Of a stretch of 23,086 nucleotides of DNA, positions 1 to 7,412 are shown piece after piece. Positions within the stretch are counted from its first letter, which is position 1; each line of letters starts with the position of its first letter. A program made the translations under genes and the position numbers. Where the stretch lies: positions 1-23,086 of the forward strand of contig JWZX01001527.1 in the NCBI GenBank assembly GCA_001275005.1. The letters run 5' to 3'. Origin of the DNA: Chrysochromulina tobinii. Its lineage: Eukaryota; Haptophyta; Prymnesiales; Chrysochromulinaceae. The notes under the pieces are model-generated. The model had not been told where the DNA came from and searched no databases. It saw nothing but the letters and a program-made list of their open reading frames with translations.

Positions 1-2740
1 CGGCCGCCGCCGCTCAGGCCGCCGCCGCTCTTGCCGCCGCTGCCGCGGGTTCCGCCGCAGCCGAGGGCACGGCAGCAGCCGAGATCGCCGAGATCGCCGA
101 GATTGCCGAGATTGCCGAGATTGCCGAGATTGCCGCTGCCGAATCACGGGCCACCGCCGCGGTGGCGGAGGCCGGCACAAGCACGGCCGAGCCTGTCGCG
201 GCTACAGCGGCCGCGCAGGCTCCTGCGGAGGCTGCACCGGTTGCGGACTCGCGCTCCATCCCGCCAGCGCTCGCCACGACGCCTACCAATGGTGCGCCGA
301 GCTCGCCGTCGCTGGTGGCCGCCGTGCAGAGCCCCGAGCGCCGTGCCGAGCGCGAGACGTCAGCCTCAAGCGTCGATGCGGCTGTGGCGGCGCGCTCGCC
401 CGTGCCGCCCCCCGCCCCGTCCCCCTCCCCCATGGCATCGCGCCCCTCGATGGTACGCTCCATGAGCGAGCACTCCGCCCTCGGCGCGTCCCTTGCACGG
501 GTAGCGCCAGGCGGGCGAGGCGCCGTCCGGGGCGCCAACGTGTGGAATTCGGCCGCGCTTGAGGCTCTCGAGGGTGACGAAACCCTTGGCGTCGGCTTCG
601 GCCTCGCCGGCGCGAGCGCCGACGGTAGCAGCCTCGGCAGCGGCGTTCCGAGCAGCGTTCCCTCGGTGCCGCGCCGGGTGCTCACCGACCCTGTGCGCTT
701 GCCTGGGACTGCGGAGCTCTCGGCAGCTCTCGAGGCGCTCGGTACGCCGCTCGTGGGCTACTGATTGCGATGGATGGCCTCTGATGGCCTCCCTCATCAG
801 CTCTGATGGCGTCCCTCATCAGCTCTGATGGCGTCTCTCATCAGCTCTGATGGCCCCCCTCATCAGGTACGCCGCTCGAGGGCGTTCCGGTCGAGGTGGC
901 TTCCCAATTGCAGCAACGGCTCGTCGCCCACGAGCTGCGTGCCGCCTCGCTGCGCAAGCAGTGTGCGCAGCTTGCGGCCGCACGCCAAGCCGCTGAAAAC
1001 GAGGCGAGGGCGCTGCGCGAGGCCAATGAGGCGCTGCGGCTCCAGCTGAACCAAGCGGTGGCCGCGGGTGGCGCGGCCGGGACCGCTGGTAGTGCTCACA
1101 ATAGCGCTTCCAGTGCTCACCACAGCGCTTCCAGTGCTCACCACAGCGCGGCCGGGACCGCTGGTAGTGGGACAAGCGGCACGAGCGGCACGAGCGGCAC
1201 GAGCGGCGCCGACGCGGTGGATGCGGCGGATGCGGCGGCGACAGGGAGGTCGCCAGGGGGGGTCGCGTCGGTGATGGACGCCGCAGCCAACGAGCCTCCC
1301 ACCATCGTGACAGCTACCGGAGTGGCCGGGAGCGCTTCGGCGGCGTCGATCGGCAGTGCCGACGGGCGCGCGTCCGACTCGGCGGGCACGTCCCTCGCGG
1401 GCATGCTGCTTGCGGGCATGCCTCTGTCGCAGGGCACGGTGCACGTGGAGCCTCTGATGGGTGCCGATCCAAGCAGCAGCAGCAACAACATCGGCGGCTT
1501 GCTGTCACCAGGCACGGTGGCGACCTTGGCGGCCGCCTTCCCCCTCGGCGCCGCCGCGGTGAATGCCGCGGCGAGCGCCTCGGCGCTACCGTCGCCCGAG
1601 GCGAGCTCAGATTGCCTTTGCATGCCAGTGCTCACCACAGCGCCTTCGATGCTGCTGCCGTCGCCCGGGGCAAGCTCGGCCATGGGCACGTCGCTGCAGC
1701 CTCTGCGTGCCGAGATCCTCTCGCTAGAGGAGCGCCATCACGAGCTCGTGGGCTCGCATGAGGCTCTCCTAGCGGCCGTGCGTGTGGCCATGTCTTGCCT
1801 GCCGCCACCCCTCCCTGCCAACCGCACCGGCAGTCAGTCGGCCGTGATCCAATCTCAACTCCAATCTCAACTCCAATCTCCCGTAATCCAATCTCAACTC
1901 CGATCTCCCGTAATCCAATCTCAACTCCAATCTCAACTCCAATCTCAACTCCAATCTCCCCGCAGTCCCAGCGCTTCGAACGGCAGCGGCCGCGTCGCAG
2001 CCGGCGGCAGCGGCAGCAGCGGCGGCGGTACCGGTGGCGAGAGCACCGGTGCCTTGGGCGCGGCCTCACCCCCACTAGTCACCGCAGAGTCACGTGAGGC
2101 TTCGCTGGAGGCGAGCCCCGCGGGCGCAGTAGTGGGCGCGTCGAACAGCGAAGCCGTGGATGCCAGTACAAGCAGTGGTGGCGCCGCCGGTGGTGGCGAT
2201 GGCGGCGGTGGTGACCGACAGCGCTCTGCATCCGATGACTTCGAGCACAGCGTCATTCAACGGCTGGCGGCTGACCTTTGCTCGAGTGCTCGGCAGGCCG
2301 CGCACGCCAACGCGCGGCTCGGGCACGCCATGGCGTCTGAACGCGAGCAACACAAGGCGGCGCTCGCCCTCTCTCAGCGTCGACTCTCGTACCTTTCAGC
2401 CGACGTGAACGCACGACTCCTCTTTGCTGTCCAGCCGGCGCGCCACGCGACGCCCCCGGCCATGGTGACCTTTGCAGCCATGATGCTCCCCGCCATGCGC
2501 AACGGGCTGCCCACGCATTGGCTCTCGCCGGAATCGGTCGAGTCTCTGCGGCGCTGGTGCGAAGATGAGTCGTCGCTTTCGCTCCAGGCGATCCGTTTCG
2601 TCATCGGCCGCGTTGTCCACGTGGCCGGGCCGATCACAGTGCCGGCAGCGGGCGCGGGCGACAACCCTTACAACCTGCCCGTTGGCGAGCAGTACTTTGT
2701 AGTGCATGCTGAGATGATGATGCAGCACCGGTGGATTTAG
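1..2740 (+). CDS. ATG11: ATG11/FIP200-like autophagy scaffold, C-terminal part (5' partial, one intron)
   Basis: The reading frame is open from base 3, runs to 741, and continues after an intron (742-866) at 867 to the TAG at 2738-2740; the N-terminus lies outside the window. ATG11/FIP200 proteins scaffold the ATG1/ULK kinase complex and bind selective-autophagy receptors in the cytosol. The family call rests on the last ~130 residues: LSPESVESLRR, then RFVIGRVVHVAG, then DNPYNLPVGEQYFVV, which match the order and wording of the plant ATG11 C-terminal (claw) domain. A Leu/Ala/Glu-rich coiled coil follows the intron (about 893-1070), and a second helical stretch precedes the claw (about 2250-2390). 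Everything between is Ala/Ser/Gly/Gln-rich low complexity with in-frame tandem repeats, unusual for the family but common in GC-rich algae. The ubiquitin-like N-terminus and APG17 region cannot be seen. The family assignment is good; the exact orthologue is inferred. Confidence 0.72.
81..134 (+). repeat. Six 9-nt tandem repeats (Glu-Ile-Ala) in the ATG11-like coding region
   Basis: Six units of GAGAT(C/T)GCC encode six Glu-Ile-Ala triplets inside an Ala-rich stretch. The period is a multiple of three, so the frame is kept. Confidence 0.95.
742..866 (+). other. Intron of the ATG11-like gene, repeat-built
   Basis: The upstream exon frame hits TGA at 762-764, while the downstream frame is open through 867. 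Removing 742-866 (GT at 742-743, AG at 865-866) joins the two frames exactly, giving a G-T-P-L-E-G-V-P-V junction. The donor is GTACGC and the acceptor is CATCAG. The first 17 bases of the intron repeat the first 17 bases of the next exon with one mismatch. The last 88 bases are four 22-nt tandem units. The frame-restoring fit is strong evidence; there is no transcript to prove it. Confidence 0.85.
779..866 (+). repeat. Four 22-nt tandem repeats inside the intron
   Basis: Units lie at 779-800, 801-822, 823-844 and 845-866. Each begins CTCTGATGG and ends CTCATCAG, with variation only in the middle. CTGATG and CATCAG are inverted within each unit, so each could fold into a small hairpin. Every unit ends in a possible AG acceptor. 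Confidence 0.95.
1073..1205 (+). repeat. Coding tandem repeats: 22-nt flank pair, 21-nt SAHHSAS units and Ser-Gly-Thr units
   Basis: A 22-nt block starting GCGGCCGGGACC occurs near 1073 and again near 1147. Between the copies are nearly three 21-nt units (starts 1091, 1112, 1133) encoding Ser-Ala-His-His/Asn-Ser-Ala-Ser. They are followed by 9-nt GGCACGAGC units encoding Gly-Thr-Ser. All keep the ATG11-like frame. Confidence 0.85.
1850..1962 (+). repeat. CAATCTCAACTC-type tandem repeats (Gln/Ser/Leu-rich coding)
   Basis: The 12-mer CAATCTCAACTC and its variant ending in CCCGTAATC recur through this stretch, encoding QSQL and QSPVI steps. It is in frame with the ATG11-like protein and probably forms a disordered linker before the C-terminal helices. 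Confidence 0.9.
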
Positions 2741-3208
2741 ATGATCCGCGCGCCCTATCGCTCTGTTCAAGGCTTTCTGGATCCGAACGTGTGGGCGGCG
2801 GCCCCTGCCGGCGGAGCCGTGTGCGTTAGAATGAGGCCAGTCTGTGTGCAAGGTGTGGCGGGTGCTATCGGACCTGGAGGTCGGTTGGAGCCCTTGGATC
2901 ACGCCTCTCGTCGTTGCACAGCGAGGCGCGGCGGCGGCCGCGGCGCAGGGAAGCGACTACGGCACCGCTGAGGAGCGCCAGAAGCGGGAGTGCTCGAGAC
3001 AAGTGACGGCGGCGGAACGGCGGCGGTTCGATTTTCCATCTAACTCTGTCATCCGGTATGCAGCTCCCGGTATTGGTTGAGATTACACGCTTTACGAATT
3101 ACGAACCACAATCATATTATATATGCGACGGTGTCCCGTCCTACTCAAAAGACAAAACGTGTGAGCTGTGGCGCTTGGCCGTGTAACTAACGTAAGTATC
3201 GAGAATTC
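2741..3208. other. Intergenic region between convergent genes
   Basis: The 468 bp between the ATG11-like stop and the filamin-repeat stop should hold both 3' UTRs. An AT-rich stretch at about 3080-3130 contrasts with the GC-rich genes. TGTAA occurs on the minus strand at 3083-3087, about 120 nt past the filamin gene stop, and on the plus strand at 3182-3186. I see no coding or RNA gene here. Confidence 0.6.
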
Positions 3209-6200
3209 TCAAAACCCCCTCGACATGATCCGAGCTCGCAAGTCTGCGGTACCTCGATCCGTTTTCTGCTTGTGCTTCGGCGCGGGGGTTTCTGTCGAAT
3301 GCTCGTGCTCTGCCGCTGTCGGCGGGTCCACTAATGTGCCATCCGCGCGTGCGTCAGCAAGAGGCTCGAAGCTCACGGGCTGCGGGGGCAGCGCAGCGGC
3401 TTGTGGGAGCTGGGTCAGCCCGCTGGCGCTCTCGCTCGCTCGCGCGTCCTTACCATTGACACCTTTAGGCAAAGGGGCTTTGGGGGGCTTCTTCGCGATG
3501 GGCATCGCGCTGGGCACCGCTTTTGTCGCCACGGCCGATTTCAACTTTTCGGCCGCCGCATCGTCCATCGTGTCTGGATCGAAGCGGGCCGACTTTTGCT
3601 TCTTGGGCGTCTTCAGCGGCGACTTGAGACCCTTGTCGTTGTCCTCCGCCTTGTCTTTTAGGCGTGCTGACTTGCCACCACCCTCCTTGTCCTCCGCCGC
3701 CTTGTCTTTTGGACGTGCTGACTTGCCACCACCCTCCTTATCCTTCGCCTTCTTGGCCGGCGACGCGCCGCCCTTTTCTTTCTTGGGCATGAGATGCTTG
3801 CCGCGGCCGCCCTCGCCCGCGCTCGCGTGATCATCGCCCTCGGGTGCCGTCGAAGCTCCCACGTGCACCGCCCCGGTCCGCGCCGTGGCCTGCGTCGCGT
3901 CCGCTGCTGCTGCATCTTCTGTGACCTTCGATGCTGTGACCTTCGATTCTGTGACCTTCGATGCCGTGACCTTCGATGCCGCGCCGTGGCCCTCGGCCGC
4001 CACTGCACTCTTGTTCGCACCTTCAGCCGCTTCAGTCTCATCCTTTGCCGTAGCACCGGTACCGTCCTTGGCCGGTGGTTTCTTAGCAGGCAACGCGGCG
4101 CCCTTCTCCTTCTTAGGTTTTGGTGCCGCTGCGCCCTCTCCGGCGGACGAGGCCGCCCCATCGCCGACTGTAGCTCCAGCAGCTGGCGCTGCGAGCAGTG
4201 GCTTGGCCGGCGACGGCGGCGGCAGCGCCACGCTAGCGAGCGTATCTGGTACGAGCGCCTTGGAGGAAGGCTTCGCTCCCTTGTCGGCCGACCGTTCTTT
4301 GGATCCCTTGCCCCCCTTCGGCGCCACAGCGGGCGCAGCGGCGGGCGCCTCAGCTAAGGGCTTCGGCTGGCCGGCAACAAAGTTGAGTGTGAGAGGCGCG
4401 AGCTCATCCTTGTTCTCAAGGCGTACGGACACCTTGTAGTCGCCGGCCGCCTGCACTTGGAAGGAGATCAAGTACGTCCCGTCTTTACGGTCCTCGGTGG
4501 TGCACGTGCCGGCGGCAGCTCCCAATGCGCGAGCGTCCACACGCGCGCCGCCCTTTTCGAGAGTATTGCCGAAACGATCGACGAGCTGGACGAGCAGATT
4601 GCACGGATTATGCGTGAGCAGCGGCACCTCCATCGTGTGGACATTGAGCATGGACTTGGAAGCGAGCGCCTGGGAGGGCACGACCGAGAAGGTGATCGGC
4701 GACCCCTGCACGTCCACGCCCGCGAGCTTGACGCAAATCTTGTGAGTGCCCTTGAGCTTCGTCTCGTACATCGCCTCAAACTCTCCCGCGCCGTACCGCG
4801 GCTTGAAGGCGAGCGGCGTGGCACCATCGGGCGCCTCGAGCGTCGCCGTGAGCGCCTCATCGCCCACATTAGATGCGTTATTGTACTGGTCCCGCAGCAT
4901 CACTTTCAGGGACACTTTTTCGCCGGCGGTCATGGTGCGCTTCTCGCCAATATCGTGCTCCACGAGCGAGCCCGACGCGTGCGCGCGCGCCTCCGTCACA
5001 TGCACGACGAAAGGCGCCCCCGGCAGCCTCTCGCGCGGCGCGCTCTTATCCAGCTGTGCCCACACATTGAGCTCGAAATCTCCAGCCTCGCGTGCTATGT
5101 AACGAATCTCGTACTCGTTACCCACCCACGTACCTTCGAAGGCCATCGACGGGTCAGTGTCCTTGAAGCGATCCTTGAGCTTCGCCTTCATCAGGCTTGC
5201 CTCTTCAGCGCTCGCCTCAGCCTCCTTGGACCTCGCCCCGAGCGTTGGGGCCCCGATCTGGCGCTTCTCCTTCTTCTCGGGCTTCGCGACGACTACTTCG
5301 GAAGGCAACATCGCCAGCCCAAAGGTCATCTCCTTGCGAGGCGCGCTCGCGTTCTTAAACTTGTCCTTCAGTCGCACGCGGATGCTCGCTGGCTTGCCCG
5401 CGGTCGTGCGACTGAGCCCAACGCCGCTGATCTCGCAACACGCCACACACGGAGTCGTCGAGAGCATCGTCAGCGCCGTCGGTGAGCCGATGACGTGTAT
5501 TCCATCGATCTTGACGTGCAGCGCGTATGTCGACGCTATCTCTGAGCGCCAGCCTAGCAGATAGGTGCCGTCGCTATTGTCCACGCACTTTGTGTTCAGG
5601 CGCGCGTCTGGCGACTCGCACGTCACGTTCGCACCGCCCTCAATGCAGTGGTTGCCCATCTTATCGGCCGCCACCAGCGTCATCGTGTACCACTCCAAGC
5701 CCACGCCGCCGCCGAAGAAGGCGGGCGAGCTGCCGCTCGGGGTTCCCCTATTAGGCGAGCTCTGCGCGTGTGACCCCGGCCCGTCCGAGGCGATCAACTC
5801 AACGGCTCTCGCGGGCAGTCTGGTTGAGGGAGCGTACGCCACACCAGGCTTGATCGTGAGCATGAAGGGCGACCCTGGCAGCGGTGCGGATTGCTGGCGC
5901 AGCCCTACATGCAGCTTGTAAGTCCCCGCGCGCCCAATCGAATAATGTACCGTGTGCTGCTTGAAGAGCTGCCCTTTGGCCTTGAGCGTGCCGGGGTCCA
6001 CGCCGCCGAAGGCAAAGCCAACGCCGCCGTGATCATCCGAGCTCATCTCGTTGACGAGGTTGAGAGTGATTGGCGCCGCGACGACGGCCTGCGAGTCGGC
6101 TGCGAGCTTGGCGGCATTCGCCGCGCTGGCCGCGGCGATAGCGCGGTCGGCCGCGAGCCGCCGTGCCCACAGCTGCAGATGCTTCTGCCGCTCGCCTGCA

Positions 6201-7081
6201 TCCAGCTTGGCATATGACGCTCCACTGCTGAGACCCTCACCACCATCGGCTAATAAGGAGCTAGCGTTTACGGCCGCACCCTCGCCCTCACCACCATCGG
6301 CTGCCGCAGTGGCAGCTTGAGCACCGGCGGCAGCCTCCAGCCTCGAGCCGTACAGATTGGGTGGCGCCTCATAGTGGGGTGCCTTGGCTAGGAGCTCTAC
6401 CCACACGTCCACGTCTTCGGCGTGGGTCATCTGCCCAAGCACGTCGACAAACTCTATCGTGAAGGTGGTAGGCTCGCGTGCCACAGCCGATAGCAGCCCC
6501 TCACCGCTCAGGACACAATGGCTCGGATCAGGGCGCGGCTGCACCACGCTCAATGCATATGGCGAGCCAGGCAGCGCAACGCCGTCGAGCGACACGGCGA
6601 CCGTGAACTTGCCCGAGGTGTGTGGCTTGTATTCGCACGTGTACGTGCCATCATCGTTATCGCGCACCTTGGAATGGACCAATGCTGAACCTCGCAGTGC
6701 AACAAAGAATTTGGCACCGCCCTTGTGGAGCGGCGTGCCCTCGGCGTCCCTAGAGTCAATCGTGAATGATGCCGCCTGCCTGACGATGGCCAGCGATAGT
6801 CCAGTGCCCTCGACCTTGCAGCTAGCCGCCGCTGGAGGCAGATCAGAAAGGTGGGTGCCACCACGGACGCCTGGCGGCGCTTGCGGCACCTCTGGTTCGA
6901 CAGGCTGCTGCACTCGCAGCTTGGAGGTGCCCTGCTTCGTGAGCTTGGCGCCGGGCGGTCGTGCCGGTGCCGTCGCCGCCGCTGCCGGCACGGCAGGCGC
7001 TGCCACTCCCCGTACGGGTGGCGCTGCTGCCGCTGCTCCTGAAGTCTGCGGCGCAGCTGCCATTGGGACCTCAGCCAGCAT
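3209..7081 (-). CDS. Filamin-type Ig repeat protein with Lys/Ala-rich tail
   Basis: Start ATG at 7081 (alternative 7063); in frame upstream there is only GTG and then a stop at 7169-7171. The product has about 1290 residues. After an Ala/Pro-rich N-terminus (about 1-80) come six filamin/ABP280-like Ig repeats to about residue 960. They are recognised by phrases such as DNDDGTYTCEYKP, DNSDGTYLLGW and RKDGTYLISF and by the closing motifs LPGSPY, LPGSPF, VIGSP, LPGAPF and VQGSP. Repeat 2 carries a large Ala-rich helical insertion of about 130 residues. The last ~330 residues are Lys/Ala/Glu/Pro-rich, low complexity and repeat-built, ending IMSRGF. Filamin repeats are protein-binding beta-sandwiches. 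There is no calponin-homology actin-binding domain, signal peptide or membrane segment, so this is not a true filamin; it is probably an intracellular scaffold, but its role is unknown. Confidence 0.82.
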   Translation of the reverse strand: MLAEVPMAAAPQTSGAAAAAPPVRGVAAPAVPAAAATAPARPPGAKLTKQGTSKLRVQQPVEPEVPQAPPGVRGGTHLSDLPPAAASCKVEGTGLSLAIVRQAASFTIDSRDAEGTPLHKGGAKFFVALRGSALVHSKVRDNDDGTYTCEYKPHTSGKFTVAVSLDGVALPGSPYALSVVQPRPDPSHCVLSGEGLLSAVAREPTTFTIEFVDVLGQMTHAEDVDVWVELLAKAPHYEAPPNLYGSRLEAAAGAQAATAAADGGEGEGAAVNASSLLADGGEGLSSGASYAKLDAGERQKHLQLWARRLAADRAIAAASAANAAKLAADSQAVVAAPITLNLVNEMSSDDHGGVGFAFGGVDPGTLKAKGQLFKQHTVHYSIGRAGTYKLHVGLRQQSAPLPGSPFMLTIKPGVAYAPSTRLPARAVELIASDGPGSHAQSSPNRGTPSGSSPAFFGGGVGLEWYTMTLVAADKMGNHCIEGGANVTCESPDARLNTKCVDNSDGTYLLGWRSEIASTYALHVKIDGIHVIGSPTALTMLSTTPCVACCEISGVGLSRTTAGKPASIRVRLKDKFKNASAPRKEMTFGLAMLPSEVVVAKPEKKEKRQIGAPTLGARSKEAEASAEEASLMKAKLKDRFKDTDPSMAFEGTWVGNEYEIRYIAREAGDFELNVWAQLDKSAPRERLPGAPFVVHVTEARAHASGSLVEHDIGEKRTMTAGEKVSLKVMLRDQYNNASNVGDEALTATLEAPDGATPLAFKPRYGAGEFEAMYETKLKGTHKICVKLAGVDVQGSPITFSVVPSQALASKSMLNVHTMEVPLLTHNPCNLLVQLVDRFGNTLEKGGARVDARALGAAAGTCTTEDRKDGTYLISFQVQAAGDYKVSVRLENKDELAPLTLNFVAGQPKPLAEAPAAAPAVAPKGGKGSKERSADKGAKPSSKALVPDTLASVALPPPSPAKPLLAAPAAGATVGDGAASSAGEGAAAPKPKKEKGAALPAKKPPAKDGTGATAKDETEAAEGANKSAVAAEGHGAASKVTASKVTESKVTASKVTEDAAAADATQATARTGAVHVGASTAPEGDDHASAGEGGRGKHLMPKKEKGGASPAKKAKDKEGGGKSARPKDKAAEDKEGGGKSARLKDKAEDNDKGLKSPLKTPKKQKSARFDPDTMDDAAAEKLKSAVATKAVPSAMPIAKKPPKAPLPKGVNGKDARASESASGLTQLPQAAALPPQPVSFEPLADARADGTLVDPPTAAEHEHSTETPAPKHKQKTDRGTADLRARIMSRGF
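3641..3750 (-). repeat. 51-nt coding repeat (two copies) in the filamin protein tail
   Basis: Two copies with a 51-nt period (starts 3651 and 3702) encode a 17-residue Lys-rich unit containing EGGGKSARxKDKA. Confidence 0.9.
3921..3980 (-). repeat. 15-nt coding repeat (four copies) in the filamin protein tail
   Basis: Four units of GTGACCTTCGATKCY on the plus strand (3921, 3936, 3951, 3966) encode SKVT-type pentapeptides on the minus strand. Confidence 0.95.
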
Positions 7082-7412
7082 GTGGACTGATAGGCAGAGG
7101 AGTGGTCCTCCTCGCACAAAGAGGCGTTCAAGATTTTTTGGGGCGCCGAGCGCGCCGAGATGAGCGCCTCAACCTCACCCCGGCCAGTCGAACTGAGGCC
7201 TCCAGTGAATACCTTCCCAGGACCCTCGAGGTACCGGAACGTAGAACGACAGGTCGCCGCGGTGTGCCGCAAGGGCGGTGTGCGGGGACCGGGGACCGGG
7301 GTTGCCAACCCGAACCCCGCGGCCCCGGGCCCAGTCCCGCCCAGTGACTCGTTCTGAAAACTTAATAGATACCCCCACAACGACTTAGATCCACGATTCC
7401 ATGAGCTATCCC
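7082..7412. other. Intergenic region between tandem minus-strand genes
   Basis: These 331 bp must hold the 3' end of the fucokinase/pyrophosphorylase transcript and the 5' region of the filamin-repeat gene. A GC-rich patch with repeated GGGGACC lies near 7285-7335. I see no clear TATA box. Confidence 0.5.

Noticed and set aside
4457-5485. A 342-codon plus-strand frame inside the filamin-repeat gene
   Set aside because: It is antisense to well-formed filamin repeats, of GC-driven composition, with no recognisable domain.
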